Made by a program: the position numbers and the translations under genes | Shown here: positions 9,869-19,747 of the stretch, one piece after another | How positions within the stretch are numbered: position 1 is the stretch's first letter | Layout of the letters: each line of letters opens with the position of its first letter | The notes under the pieces: model-generated | Seen by the model: the letters and a program-made list of their open reading frames with translations, nothing else | Database searches by the model: none | Told to the model about the DNA's origin: nothing | From: Streptomyces sp. ALI-76-A | Lineage (GTDB): Bacteria; Actinomycetota; Actinomycetes; Streptomycetales; Streptomycetaceae | NCBI RefSeq assembly: GCF_030287445.1 | Contig: NZ_JASVWB010000004.1 | Span: 248,001-312,000 of the forward strand | Direction of reading: 5' to 3' | DNA: 64,000 nt

Positions 9869-11194
9869 TCAGGACTTCGACAGCAGGGCCGGGCAGGTGG
9901 ACGTGGCGGGCTTGCCGGCGAGGCGGTCGGTGAGCCAGGAGACGGCTTCGCCCTGGTCGGTGAGCAGGGGGGCGAAGTGGTTGATCAGCGGGCGGCCCAC
10001 GTCGGGCAGGGCCACGGCCTTGTAGGTGACGTCGGCGCCTTTGCGGCACCAGTCGACGGCGAGCTGACGGGCCTGCCCGTGGGGGACGAGGTTGTCGCTG
10101 GTGCCGGTCGCCAGGCGGACGGGACCGCTCGGCCGCAGCCTGCCGACGCGCTGGTCGTCCAGGAACGCGCGCAGCGCCGGTTCGGCCGCGATGATGTCGC
10201 TGATCGGCCGTCCGTCGGTGGTCCAGCCCGTGCTGCGCACCGAGTTGTAGGCGAACAGGGCGTCACCGACGCACATGGTCGACAGGTCGGCGAGGGCGGC
10301 CCGGCCCGCGTCGTTGAGGTGGGCCTCGGCGATCGGCCGCAGGGCGGGGTCGGACTGAAGGAAGCCGTTGACCGACCAGCCCAGGGCTCCGGCGAGGTCG
10401 CTGCCGTCGATGGCTTCGGTGACGTCGGTCAGGTCGGCGGGCGGTGCTCCGGAGTAGGTGCCGGCGAGCGTGACGTCGGGTGCGTAGGTGGCCTGGAGTT
10501 CGGCGGCGGCCGCGGTCGCGCCGCCGCCCTGGCTGTACCCGAAGAGGGCCACTCGGGAGTCGGCGGTGACCGAGGCGCCACGCACCGACCGAGCCGCGCG
10601 GACGGCGTCCAGGACGGCATGGGCCTCGTCGACGCGGTTGACGTAGGTGTGCAGGCGGTCCGTGGCACCCAGCCCGGCGTAGTCGGTGACCACGACGGCG
10701 ATGCCCTTGGCGAGCAGGCGGTAGATCGCCAGGTTCTCGTAACCGACCGACACGGTCTGTCCGTTGAGCCGGAGAGGGTGCTCCAGGCCGAGTGAGGCGG
10801 CGCACTGGTCGCCCTGCCCCATGGTGCCGGGCGCGACGGCGGCCAACGGCCGTGCGCCGCCGCCCTTCCAGGCTGCGGCCGGCTCGATGTAGGCACCGGT
10901 GACCGCCACGGGCCGGCCGTTCGAGTCCGTCGACCTGTACATCAGGCGGGTGGCCGTGCCGGGCAGCGGGCCGCCCACACCGGGCAGGCTCAGCGCGAGC
11001 GGGAGCGGCTCGCTGCGGACGAGGGCCCCGTCGGCGGCCGGCAGGGTGGCGGGCGGGTTGTAGAACGTGGGGATGGTGACACCGCGCGAGACCACGGGGT
11101 CGGTGTCCGTGGTCGCGGTGGCCGGGACGGCCGTGGCGCCGAGGCAGGCGGCAGCGGCGACGGCTGTGGCCAGGAGGCGGGCGGATGCGGGCAT
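9869..11194 (-). CDS. Secreted lipase (secretory lipase/LIP family alpha/beta hydrolase)
   Basis: A 441-aa secreted alpha/beta hydrolase. ATG 11194 (MPASARLLATAVAAAACLGAT) gives a signal peptide of about 28 residues and has GGAGG at ideal spacing; the longer upstream frame is not supported. The nucleophile elbow GYSQGGGA carries the catalytic Ser. TSDNLVPHGQ supplies the late-acid region and the His is near INHFAPL. The overall pattern (VVVTDYAGLG, STGWTTDGRPISDII) matches bacterial relatives of Candida-type LIP lipases, which hydrolyse acylglycerols or esters. Direct repeats with GGTAGCGG and GTTAC half-sites lie about 150-210 nt upstream. Confidence 0.88.
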   Translation of the reverse strand: MPASARLLATAVAAAACLGATAVPATATTDTDPVVSRGVTIPTFYNPPATLPAADGALVRSEPLPLALSLPGVGGPLPGTATRLMYRSTDSNGRPVAVTGAYIEPAAAWKGGGARPLAAVAPGTMGQGDQCAASLGLEHPLRLNGQTVSVGYENLAIYRLLAKGIAVVVTDYAGLGATDRLHTYVNRVDEAHAVLDAVRAARSVRGASVTADSRVALFGYSQGGGATAAAAELQATYAPDVTLAGTYSGAPPADLTDVTEAIDGSDLAGALGWSVNGFLQSDPALRPIAEAHLNDAGRAALADLSTMCVGDALFAYNSVRSTGWTTDGRPISDIIAAEPALRAFLDDQRVGRLRPSGPVRLATGTSDNLVPHGQARQLAVDWCRKGADVTYKAVALPDVGRPLINHFAPLLTDQGEAVSWLTDRLAGKPATSTCPALLSKS

Positions 11195-11347
11195 GACGGA
11201 CCTCCGAGGGGGGAGGGAGGCCGAGCTTCGCGTGCGGCTCGGGCGGCTGACGGTCCGATGGGACGGCTGTGGGGGCTGTGACGCAGGGGTGCGCCCGGTC
11301 GTCCCACCGCGCGCACCCCGCGCCACTCTTAGACGGACTGTCAGGAC

Positions 11348-11402
11348 GGTAGCGGCGAGGCTGTTACCGGCGGTAGCGGTCGGCAGGTTACGGTTCGGTA
11401 AT
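11348..11402. repeat. Direct-repeat regulatory-like element upstream of lipase
   Basis: GGTAGCGG followed 7-8 nt later by GTTAC occurs at 11348-11367 and again at 11372-11391, a 24-nt period. A third partial GGTAA copy sits at 11397. The spacing is close to two helical turns, so a dimeric activator or repressor could bind one DNA face. The regulator is unknown. Confidence 0.35.
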
Positions 11403-11436
11403 GTGCGGGTGGGCCGGGGTCGGCGCGCCGTTGTGA

Positions 11437-13026
<1,590 letters not shown>

Positions 13027-13073
13027 CCGGGCCCGTCGAGCGCGGGCCTCGACGCTCCCCGGGGCACGGACCA

Positions 13074-13119
13074 CCGGAAGGGCCGGCTCGGCGGCGACGC
13101 GTCGGGCCGGCTCTTCCGG
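13074..13119 (+). terminator. Hairpin terminator after argG
   Basis: CCGGAAGGGCCGGC (13074-13087) pairs with 13106-13119 with one mismatch, forming a 14-bp stem. A smaller 7-bp hairpin (CGTCGAG, 13034-13054) precedes it directly after the argG stop. Confidence 0.65.
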
Positions 13120-13124
13120 CTTCG

Positions 13125-13307
13125 AGGGTCACTGATCGGACGGGCCGGAAGGGTTGAAGGGTCACTGACCGGAGGGGCCGGAGGGGCTGAAGGGTCACTG
13201 ACCGGAGGGGCCGGAAGGGTTGAAGGGTCACTGAGGTCACTGACCGGAGGGGCCGCAAGGGTTGAAGGGTCACTGAGGTCACTGACCGGAGGGGCCGCAA
13301 GGGCGGA
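13125..13307. repeat. Tandem repeat, five units of 33 or 42 bp
   Basis: Three 33-bp units (13125-13157, 13158-13190, 13191-13223) are followed by two 42-bp units (13224-13265, 13266-13307). The longer units contain an extra 9 bp that duplicates GGTCACTGA. Every unit carries the inverted repeat GGTCA-C-TGACC. Unit lengths are multiples of three, so the array is open in several frames, but I do not call a gene there. The array fills the gap between argG and the DUF6629 gene. Confidence 0.9.
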
Positions 13308-13337
13308 AGAGCGGGCGCCGTCGCCGATCCGCGCCCT

Positions 13338-14006
13338 TCAGCCGGTCCTGCGGCCCGGTGTCCGCGCGGCCGGGTCGGGCGCCGTCCGCCCGGGGTCCGG
13401 CCGTGCGCGCACCCAGCGGAACAGCACCACGGAGCACACGGCCGCGTAGGCGCACCAGGTCGAGACGAACTCCAGCCGCCACAGGGCCCAGCAGACGAAC
13501 GCGCCCAGGGCGGCCAGCACGCCCAGCATCAGCAGCCGCCGGTCACCGGACAGCAGCAGCGAACCGACGGTCGCCAGGAGGTACCCGGCGACGAGCAGCG
13601 CCGCGTGGGACAGGCCGAAGCCGTAGCGGACCGTGTGCTCACGGATCTCAGCCGTCACCGGGGCGGTGACGAGCCCGTACGCGAGCACAGCGGCCGTCGC
13701 GGCTCCGACGGCCAGCGGGAGGACCAGCCGGCGTCGGGCGTGCGGTGGGGCGACACACAGCACGCCCGCCGGCACCCACACCGCCAGGAGGGGCAGCGCG
13801 ATGACGGCCCAGACCATGGTGGCGGGCCCGCGGCCACCCCCCGATTCCCAGACGACCGCCTCGACGATCTGGTGGACACCGAGCAGCAGCGGCAGCGCGG
13901 CGAGCGGCAGATCCCGGCCGCCGCGCGCCCGCGCCACGCACGCGACACCCACACCCGTGACAGCGGTGCCCGCCACCAGATCGGCCGTCGCACTCCAACA
14001 CATCAC
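13338..14006 (-). CDS. DUF6629-like integral membrane protein
   Basis: A 222-aa membrane protein of unknown function. It begins MMCWSATADLVAGTAVTGVG, the conserved MCWSATAD start of DUF6629-type proteins. Seven or so hydrophobic helices follow, with the motif GVHQIVEAVVW after the second. A second in-frame ATG at 14003 could be the real start. The C-terminal about 20 residues are polar and Arg/Pro-rich. It is convergent with argG across the tandem repeat. No partner genes suggest a role. Confidence 0.8.
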   Translation of the reverse strand: MMCWSATADLVAGTAVTGVGVACVARARGGRDLPLAALPLLLGVHQIVEAVVWESGGGRGPATMVWAVIALPLLAVWVPAGVLCVAPPHARRRLVLPLAVGAATAAVLAYGLVTAPVTAEIREHTVRYGFGLSHAALLVAGYLLATVGSLLLSGDRRLLMLGVLAALGAFVCWALWRLEFVSTWCAYAAVCSVVLFRWVRARPDPGRTAPDPAARTPGRRTG

Positions 14007-14292
14007 GCCACCAGGGTTCGCCGTCGGGTGGATCCGCCTCCGCCGCGGACCAAGCTACGTCCGGCTCCGCCGACGGCCCGGATGACACGACGGCCGCGTC
14101 GGCGGTACTCGGGTGGCCGTCAAGGGCCGTGCGCTCGTGAGAGGGCCCGGTGGCGGGCGGGCAGCAGGAGGCACCACGCGGGAAGACAGGAGCAGGAAGC
14201 TCCCGGCCGCAGGCCGGATGAAGGGATGAGTCGGCCCACGCAGGGTAGGCGGGTGGAGCAGGGAAACCGCTGGCACCCGAGGGAGGATCCAC

Positions 14293-14448
14293 ATGCCCGG
14301 CATGATGGAACGCATCAAGCAGTTCGCGAAGAGCCCTCAGGGGCGACGCACGGCCGAGCAGGCCCGACGCACCGCGTCCGACCCCCGACGGCGGGCCCAG
14401 GCCCAGCGCTTGCTGGGCAAGTTCCGCGGCCAGCGCGGGCATCGCTGA
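14293..14448 (+). CDS. Small conserved basic protein, 51 aa
   Basis: MPGMMERIKQFAKSPQGRRT begins a 51-residue, highly basic protein ending LLGKFRGQRGHR. GGGAGG lies 7 nt before the ATG, and third codon positions are strongly G/C. The pattern (short amphipathic start, GRR, Arg-rich middle, LLGKFR end) looks like a short conserved Streptomyces protein, but I cannot name a function. It could bind nucleic acid or membranes because of its charge (inference). Three consecutive hairpins follow, which supports it being a transcribed unit. Confidence 0.7.
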   Translation: MPGMMERIKQFAKSPQGRRTAEQARRTASDPRRRAQAQRLLGKFRGQRGHR

Positions 14449-14470
14449 CCGAATCCGCCGCACAACCTGG

Positions 14471-14499
14471 CGGCCCGGCGAACCGACACCGCCGGGCCG
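14471..14499. terminator. Hairpin 1 after 51-aa gene
   Basis: CGGCCCGGCG (14471-14480) pairs perfectly with 14490-14499 around a 9-nt loop, 23 nt after the stop codon of the 51-aa gene. Confidence 0.6.
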
Positions 14500-14507
14500 C
14501 GCGGTTC

Positions 14508-14532
14508 ATGCCGGGAGGAATCCGCCCGGCAT
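14508..14532. repeat. Hairpin 2 after 51-aa gene
   Basis: ATGCCGGG (14508-14515) pairs perfectly with CCCGGCAT (14525-14532), loop 9 nt. It is the middle of three successive stem-loops. Confidence 0.5.
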
Positions 14533-14538
14533 CACGAC

Positions 14539-14565
14539 AGGCCGACGCCCTCGGGGCGTCGGCCT
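14539..14565. terminator. Hairpin 3, strong terminator
   Basis: AGGCCGACGCC (14539-14549) pairs with 14555-14565 over a 5-nt loop, followed by TCTCC. It is the best terminator candidate of the three. Confidence 0.7.
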
Positions 14566-14728
14566 TCTCCGTGCTTCCCGCTCCAGGCTGCCCCTCACCG
14601 CCGGTGCCGTGCGAGCCCGCGTGCGACCGCGTTGTCAGTGCCGTGCTGCACAATGCGGAGAAAGCGTGATCAAGATCGTCCGCACTGGGTAGACGATCCT
14701 GAGTCCCGCCTCAGGAAGGCCACCGCTG

Positions 14729-14938
14729 ATGCAGTCCACCCCCGAAGCACCACAGGACCCCGCTCCCTCGTCCACCTCGCGCCGGTGCGAGGCCGCCGAG
14801 GGCCGGCAGGCACCTGAAGCAGCCGGCACGGCCGTCGCGCGCGGCGCGTTCGCCGCCGCCCGCTCCGGCCGTCCGCCGCGACGGAGCACGTCGGCCGGCG
14901 CCACGCGGGGTCCGCGGGTCACGGTCGGGGAGGACTGA
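14729..14938 (+). CDS. Small hypothetical protein, 69 aa
   Basis: A 69-aa Ala/Arg/Pro-rich protein with no recognised domain. Codon third positions are mainly G/C but less extreme than in neighbours. GGAAGG lies about 8 nt before the ATG. Its stop codon is 2 nt before the start of the next gene, and that gene's GGGGAGGA site lies inside its last codons, so the two would be translationally coupled. It may be only a leader for the downstream gene; confidence is moderate. Confidence 0.45.
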   Translation: MQSTPEAPQDPAPSSTSRRCEAAEGRQAPEAAGTAVARGAFAAARSGRPPRRSTSAGATRGPRVTVGED

Positions 14939-14940
14939 GG

Positions 14941-15279
14941 ATGCTTCTGCCCCACCGCAGCCGGTCCGCCGCTCCGCTCAGCCCCGCCGGCAAGGACGTG
15001 CTGCGTATCGTCTCCGACCCCCGCACCCCCGTGTTCCTCACGGTGCACGCGGACGGACGTCGCAGATACAGCTACTGGCAGCCGTTCGACCCCACCGCCG
15101 GAAGGGGAAGCTGTTACGTCGCCCTGGCCACCGCCGCATGCGACGCGCTGCACTCCGCGGGCAGGATCACCCTCGGTGACCCGGTCGTCGACCCGACCAG
15201 GACGACGTACCGCGTCCGTTCCGTCCGCACCCCGGCCGCGCCCGTACGAACAGCGCACCGGCGGGCCCGCGCGGCATGA
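14941..15279 (+). CDS. Conserved hypothetical protein, 112 aa
   Basis: A 112-aa cytoplasmic protein. The core, GKDVLRIVSDPRTPVFLTVH then RRRYSYWQPFDPTAGRGSCYV, looks like a compact conserved Streptomyces family without assigned function. A strong GGGGAGGA ribosome site overlaps the end of the preceding small frame. G/C-rich third positions support coding. The C-terminus is basic. It is convergent with the FAD monooxygenase gene, 51 nt away. Confidence 0.7.
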   Translation: MLLPHRSRSAAPLSPAGKDVLRIVSDPRTPVFLTVHADGRRRYSYWQPFDPTAGRGSCYVALATAACDALHSAGRITLGDPVVDPTRTTYRVRSVRTPAAPVRTAHRRARAA

Positions 15280-15330
15280 CCGGCGGCCGGGCCCGGGTCC
15301 CCGTCCGGGCGTTCGGGGCGTGCCGCCCGG

Positions 15331-16533
15331 TCATCGGGTGAGGGGCGACCGGGTGTCCTCGGTCTCGTAGGAGTACAGCCACGCCCGGTGACGCGGTGCC
15401 GCGGAGCGACGCATGGCCTCGTCGCGGGCCTGCTGTTCCGGGCCGTCGGGGAGGTGCAGACCGGCCGCGCTGTCGCGGGAGCGGCGCTGTATCCCGGCGG
15501 TGCGAGGGGCACGGAGCGACTGGTACCGGCGCAACGCCGCCGGCACGGTGTCCAGGCGCGCCCCGGCCAGGCACACGGCGAGGTCCATCGCGTCTTCGAC
15601 GGCCTGGTTGGCGCCCTGGGCCATGAACGGCAGCATGGGGTGCGCGGCGTCACCGAGTACGGTCAGCCGGTCGGTGGACCAGTGGTGAAGAGGCTCGCGA
15701 TCGTGCAGCGCCCAGTGACGGACCTGGCCGGCGGCGTGCAGGATCTCGGAGACCGAGCCGTGCCAGCCGTCGAAGGCGGTACGTACGGAGGCCGGATCCG
15801 CCGTGGCCGACCACGACTCGGCCGGCGGGACGTCCAGGGCGGCGATCGCCGCGAAGCTGATCAGCTCGCCCCCGGACACGGGGTAGCACACGAAGTGCCC
15901 GCCCGGTCCCAGCCACAGCCTGACCCGGGGCTGCCGGGCGGCCGGCGAGACGCGGTCGGCGGGCACCAGTCCGCGGAACGCGCTCAGGCCCGAGAAGACC
16001 GGGGCGTCCCGGACGAGGGCGTCGCGGACCACCGAGTGGATTCCGTCGGCGCCCACCACGACATCGGCCTCGTGGACGGTGCCGTCCTCGAACACCAGGC
16101 GTACCCGGTCCGCGTGCTCCTCCACCCGCAGCAGGCGCCGGCCCGGCCGGAGCGAGGCGGGCTCCGCGCGTTCCCGCAGAGCCTCGTGCAGATGTGCCCG
16201 GTGCACGCTGTAGTAAGGGGCGCCGAAGAGCCGTTCGCACTCGGCGCCCAGTTCGGTGCGGGCGATGGACGCGCCCTGCCAGGTCCGGAACTCGACCGCG
16301 TCGATCCGAACCGCGTGCTCGTCCAGCGCGGGACCGAGCCCGAGCCGGCGCAGCGGGCGCACCGCGTTCGGGGCGAGCTGGACGCCCGCGCCGATCTCGG
16401 AGAACTCCCGCGTCTGCTCGTAGACCACACAGGGAACGCCGGCCGTCCGCAGCGCCGCGGCCAGGGTCAGGCCGCCTATCCCCGCGCCGACGACGGCGAT
16501 CCGCGGACCACTGTCCCGCCCCGCCCTCCGCAC
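15331..16533 (-). CDS. FAD-dependent monooxygenase (salicylate hydroxylase-like)
   Basis: A 400-aa class A flavoprotein hydroxylase. It has the Rossmann motif IAVVGAGIGGLTLAAAL at about 13-29, the DG motif VVGADGIHSVVRDAL in the middle, and the GD motif LTVLGDAAHPMLPFMAQGANQAVEDA near 280-305. Such enzymes use NAD(P)H and O2 to hydroxylate aromatic rings; substrate is not deducible. I chose GTG 16533, preceded by GGGGGGAAG; no ATG exists near the Rossmann start. It diverges from the GNAT gene across a 177-bp region containing an inverted repeat. Confidence 0.85.
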   Translation of the reverse strand: MRRAGRDSGPRIAVVGAGIGGLTLAAALRTAGVPCVVYEQTREFSEIGAGVQLAPNAVRPLRRLGLGPALDEHAVRIDAVEFRTWQGASIARTELGAECERLFGAPYYSVHRAHLHEALRERAEPASLRPGRRLLRVEEHADRVRLVFEDGTVHEADVVVGADGIHSVVRDALVRDAPVFSGLSAFRGLVPADRVSPAARQPRVRLWLGPGGHFVCYPVSGGELISFAAIAALDVPPAESWSATADPASVRTAFDGWHGSVSEILHAAGQVRHWALHDREPLHHWSTDRLTVLGDAAHPMLPFMAQGANQAVEDAMDLAVCLAGARLDTVPAALRRYQSLRAPRTAGIQRRSRDSAAGLHLPDGPEQQARDEAMRRSAAPRHRAWLYSYETEDTRSPLTR

Positions 16534-16641
16534 CGACTTCCCCCCGTCTCCGGCCAGGCCGGCGCTCGGACGCCGTACCGGGAGGAACGCGCCGCCCGTA
16601 CCGGAAATTTCGTGACCCGTGGCCCGTACGCGCTGTGCGGT

Positions 16642-16679
16642 CCGGTGATCGGCGGGCCGCGCGGGCCGCCGATTACCGG
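16642..16679. promoter_or_regulatory. Large imperfect inverted repeat in FAD monooxygenase / GNAT promoter region
   Basis: CCGGTGATCGGCGGGCC and its near-complement ending GCCGATTACCGG face each other across GCGC, with one mismatch and one missing base over about 17 bp. It lies 31 nt before the GNAT ATG and 108 nt before the monooxygenase start, so it could be an operator for either gene or an RNA hairpin. Confidence 0.45.
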
Positions 16680-16710
16680 TGAGCCCCCTGCCTTGGGCAG
16701 GATGGGCGCC

Positions 16711-17244
16711 ATGACCGAGATCCGCACGCCCCGCCTCATCCTCCGTCGCTGGCACGACGACGACCTCGCGCCCATGGCGGAGATCAACGCGGACCCGCAG
16801 GTCATGCACTGGGTCGACGACGGTTCGGTGCGCGACCTGGACGACACCGCCGAGGCCATCGAGCGGTGGGAGGAGGAGTGGGACGAGGAGGGCTTCGGTC
16901 TCTTCGCCGTCGAACTGCTGGCCTCGGGTGAACTGGCCGGTTTCACCGGCCTGTCCGTGCCCGAGTTCCTGCCGGAGGTGATGCCCGCCGTGGCGATCAG
17001 CTGGCGGTTCGGCTCGTCGTTCTGGGGCCAGGGGTACGCGTCCGAGGCCGCCCAGGCCACGCTGGAGTTCGCCCTCCAGGACCGTGGCCTCGACCGCGTC
17101 ATCAGCATCAGCCGGGCCGGCGACGACGCCTCCGAGAACATCATCCGCAAGCTCGGCATGGTGCCGGTGCTGCAGACCGAACACCCGGTGTACGGTCTGC
17201 CGCTGAGCGTCCATGCCATCGATCTCACCGAGTTCGAGGCGTGA
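16711..17244 (+). CDS. GNAT-family N-acetyltransferase (RimJ-like)
   Basis: A 177-aa acetyltransferase that would move acetyl from acetyl-CoA to an amine. MTEIRTPRLILRRWHDDDL at the start and WGQGYASEAAQATLEFA (acetyl-CoA-binding motif A) followed by SENIIRKLGM are classic for RimJ/RimL-type GNAT proteins. The ATG at 16711 follows a weak AGGATGG. Target is unknown. The frame is open far upstream, but that part is the shadow of the divergent flavoprotein gene. Confidence 0.88.
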   Translation: MTEIRTPRLILRRWHDDDLAPMAEINADPQVMHWVDDGSVRDLDDTAEAIERWEEEWDEEGFGLFAVELLASGELAGFTGLSVPEFLPEVMPAVAISWRFGSSFWGQGYASEAAQATLEFALQDRGLDRVISISRAGDDASENIIRKLGMVPVLQTEHPVYGLPLSVHAIDLTEFEA

Positions 17245-17310
17245 ACCGGTCGGACACCGTCGCGGACGGCTCGGACGACTGAGACCGCGGCGGTCGCTGC
17301 GCGCCCGGGT

Positions 17311-17574
17311 TCACCGCCACCGGTCGTCCGCCATCGGTCGTCCGCCGCCGACGCCGCTCGCGTCCAGGACGTCGGCCGCGGCCGGGGCCCGTACGTCCAG
17401 GGGCTTGTCGAAGGCACTGAACTTCAGGTCGTTCATGGTCCCGTTCGCGCGGTCGAGCATCCGCTGGGCGGAGAGTTCGTCCCCGCTGGTGTCGTCCGTG
17501 CAACCGGTCACGGCGGCCCCCGCCACCAGGCAGGCCACTCCGGCCGTCACCACGGTCGGTATCGCGCGCACCAC
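17311..17574 (-). CDS. Small putative lipoprotein, 87 aa
   Basis: An 87-aa secreted lipoprotein candidate. The N-terminus (VRAIPTVVTAGVACLVAGAAVTGC) is a signal peptide ending in a lipobox with Cys at about 25, followed by DDTSGDE. The mature part of about 60 residues has no known domain. It starts at GTG 17574, with AAGGGGG upstream; a second GTG follows immediately. It sits convergent to the GNAT gene and downstream of a strong terminator. Confidence 0.65.
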   Translation of the reverse strand: MVRAIPTVVTAGVACLVAGAAVTGCTDDTSGDELSAQRMLDRANGTMNDLKFSAFDKPLDVRAPAAADVLDASGVGGGRPMADDRWR

Positions 17575-17644
17575 GCCCCCTTGATCACGAGGCGATCACG
17601 CTACCCGCCCCGCCCACACGGGACCGGCCCTCCCGGCTGCCGGC

Positions 17645-17702
17645 CGCGCGTCCCACGCCACGACGGCCCCTGGGTGGCGGTCGTCATGGCGTGGGACGCG
17701 CG
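17645..17702 (-). terminator. 24-bp hairpin terminator after DUF574 methyltransferase
   Basis: The segment 17645-17668 pairs with 17679-17702 with two mismatches over 24 bp (core CGCGCGTCCCACGCC). It lies 7 nt past the methyltransferase stop codon. Confidence 0.8.
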
Positions 17703-17709
17703 CGCCGCG

Positions 17710-18525
17710 TCACGGTTTGCGGGCGAGGCCGCCGTGTTCGCCGATGGGTCCCGGGACGGGGGCGCCGGGCTCCGGGCGCCACAGGGGGACCGGGACGACA
17801 CCGGGCTCGATGAGCTCCAGGCCGTCGAAGAACGCGGTGATCTGGTCGACGGTGCGCAGGTTGTACGGGACCGCGCCGCTCTCGTTGTACGCGTCCTGGG
17901 CCCGCTCGAAGGCGGGGTCGATGCCCCGTGACCCGTCGTTGATGGAGAGGTGGCTGCCGGAGGGCAGCGCGTCCATCAGGCGGGTGACGATGGAGCGGGC
18001 CTGGTCGTCGTCGGCGACGTGACCCAGGATGTTGCTGAGGATGAGGGCCGTGGGGCGGGTGAGGTCCAGCGTCTCGGCGGCGGCCGCCAGGATGCGGTCC
18101 GGGTCCAGCACATCGGCGTCGACGTAGGCGGTCGCGCCCTCCGCGGTGGAGTAGAGCAGGGCACGGGCGTGGGCCAGGACCATCGGGTCGTTGTCGACGT
18201 AGACGATCCTGGCCTCGGGGGCGATCCGCTGCGCGACCTCGTGGGTGTTGTCGGCGGTCGGCAGGCCGGTGCCGATGTCCAGGAACTGCCGGATGCCCGC
18301 CTCGGAGACCAGGTACGTGATGTTGCGGCGCAGGAACGCGCGGCTGCTGCGGGCGATGGTGACAATGCCGGGGAACACGGCGGTGTAGGCGTCGCCGGCT
18401 TCCTCGTCGACCGGGTAGTTGTCCTTCCCGCCCAGCCAGTAGTTCCAGATACGGGCCGAATGCGGCACCGACGTGTCGATCTTCTGCTGCACCGCTGATC
18501 CGGGCGTCTGCGCGGGGTCCGTCAT
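17710..18525 (-). CDS. SAM-dependent methyltransferase, DUF574 (PF04672) family
   Basis: A 271-aa protein of the large actinobacterial DUF574 family. It shows HSARIWNYWLGGKDNYPVDE near the start, then QFLDIGTGLPTADNTHEVAQ (SAM-binding glycine motif) and VYVDNDPMVLAHARALL (acidic residue for SAM ribose). The proteins are predicted SAM-dependent methyltransferases; substrates are unknown. Start ATG 18525. It is monocistronic, with a strong terminator after it. Confidence 0.88.
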   Translation of the reverse strand: MTDPAQTPGSAVQQKIDTSVPHSARIWNYWLGGKDNYPVDEEAGDAYTAVFPGIVTIARSSRAFLRRNITYLVSEAGIRQFLDIGTGLPTADNTHEVAQRIAPEARIVYVDNDPMVLAHARALLYSTAEGATAYVDADVLDPDRILAAAAETLDLTRPTALILSNILGHVADDDQARSIVTRLMDALPSGSHLSINDGSRGIDPAFERAQDAYNESGAVPYNLRTVDQITAFFDGLELIEPGVVPVPLWRPEPGAPVPGPIGEHGGLARKP

Positions 18526-18691
18526 GGGTGGCGTCCGTCTTTCGGCCGAGGTGTGGATGATTCACCGCACAACGTACGTGCCAACAGGGCGGTCGCGCAC
18601 ACCAGTTCACATTTCCTTGAGGACAGACCCGACAGCACCCGCTCGGCGACCGGGGCGCCACGCGGGCTCGGGCGACCGGGGGCGCGCGGCC

Positions 18692-19687
18692 TCAGAGGTC
18701 GAGCACCAACCGAGGGCCGCAGGAACGCGAGACGCAGATGAGCATGGTTTCGCCGGCGGCCCGCTCGTCCTCGTCGAGCAGGGAGTCCCGGTGGTCCGGC
18801 GTCCCCTCCAGCACGTCCGTCTCGCACGTGCCGCAGGTGCCTTCCCGGCAGGAGAACAGCACCGGGACACCCGCTTCCTCCGCCACGTCGAGCACCGAGC
18901 GGTCCGGCGGGACCGTGAGCGTGTGTCCGGACCGGGTGAGCACCACCTCGAAGGCCTCGGCCGGCGCCGCCCCGGCCGACGGCGCGACCGGAGCGAACCG
19001 CTCGATGCCCAGCGTGCCCGAGGGCCAGGAGGCGCACTGCTCCTGTGCGGCACGAAGCAGCGGCTCCGGACCGCAGGCGTGCACCAGCGTGCCCGCGCGG
19101 GGGGAGCCGACGAAGGCGGCGAGGTCCAGCAGGCCGTACTCGTCCTGCGGCCGGATCATCACCCGGTCCCCGTAGGGCGCGAGGCGGTCCAGGAACGCCA
19201 TGGAACCGCGGGTGCGGCCGCCGTACAGCAGCCGCCAGTCGGCTCCCGCGGCCTCGGCGGCCTCCACCATCGCCAGGATCACGGTGATGCCGACCCCGCC
19301 CGCGACGAAGAGATGGCGCTCGGCCGGGCGCAGGGGGAAGTTGTTCCGCGGCCCCCGCACCCGCACGGCCGAACCCTCCCGCAGCCGGTCGTGGACGTAC
19401 GAGGAACCGCCGCGGCCCTCCGGCGCGCGCAGGACGGCGATCTGCCAGGCCCCCCGGTCGGCGGGGTCCCCGCACAGGGAGTACTGACGGACGAGGCCGT
19501 TGTCCAGCAGCAGGTCGATGTGGGCTCCCGGTGCCCAGACCGGGAGCGGGTCGCCCTCCGGGTGGCGCAGCACCAGGGAGACGACGCCGTCGGCGGCGTC
19601 GACGCGGCTGCCCACGACGAGAGTCGCCTCGTCCTCCCGCTGGACGGACTGCGGTACTCGGGGGGCCTGGAGTGGCTGGCTGGTCAT
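18692..19687 (-). CDS. PDR/VanB-type oxidoreductase (FMN/NAD(P)H reductase with 2Fe-2S domain)
   Basis: A 331-aa single-component electron donor for Rieske oxygenases. Order: flavin-binding barrel ([22 protein letters not shown]), nucleotide-binding domain ([16 protein letters not shown], about 115-130) and a C-terminal plant-type ferredoxin ([17 protein letters not shown] with a fourth Cys in MLICVSRS). In phthalate and vanillate systems such reductases feed an oxygenase. No oxygenase is adjacent, but two Rieske genes lie at 32.0 and 45.1 kb. I used ATG 19687; no strong ribosome site is visible, and a TTG at 19696 is an alternative. It is the last gene of a four-gene operon. Confidence 0.88.
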   Translation of the reverse strand: MTSQPLQAPRVPQSVQREDEATLVVGSRVDAADGVVSLVLRHPEGDPLPVWAPGAHIDLLLDNGLVRQYSLCGDPADRGAWQIAVLRAPEGRGGSSYVHDRLREGSAVRVRGPRNNFPLRPAERHLFVAGGVGITVILAMVEAAEAAGADWRLLYGGRTRGSMAFLDRLAPYGDRVMIRPQDEYGLLDLAAFVGSPRAGTLVHACGPEPLLRAAQEQCASWPSGTLGIERFAPVAPSAGAAPAEAFEVVLTRSGHTLTVPPDRSVLDVAEEAGVPVLFSCREGTCGTCETDVLEGTPDHRDSLLDEDERAAGETMLICVSRSCGPRLVLDL

Positions 19688-19747
19688 GTGCGTCAACCTG
19701 AGTCTCGTACGGGTGGGGGAGAGGACGGAGCTGGTGGGGAGGAGGCG

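Noticed and set aside
13125..13307. Possible CRISPR array
   Set aside because: Units are contiguous with no variable spacers; it is a simple tandem repeat and no cas genes are present.
14674..14698. Small hairpin GATCGTC...GACGATC before the 69-aa gene
   Set aside because: Only 7 bp with an 11-nt loop, and no terminator or riboswitch context; too weak to call.
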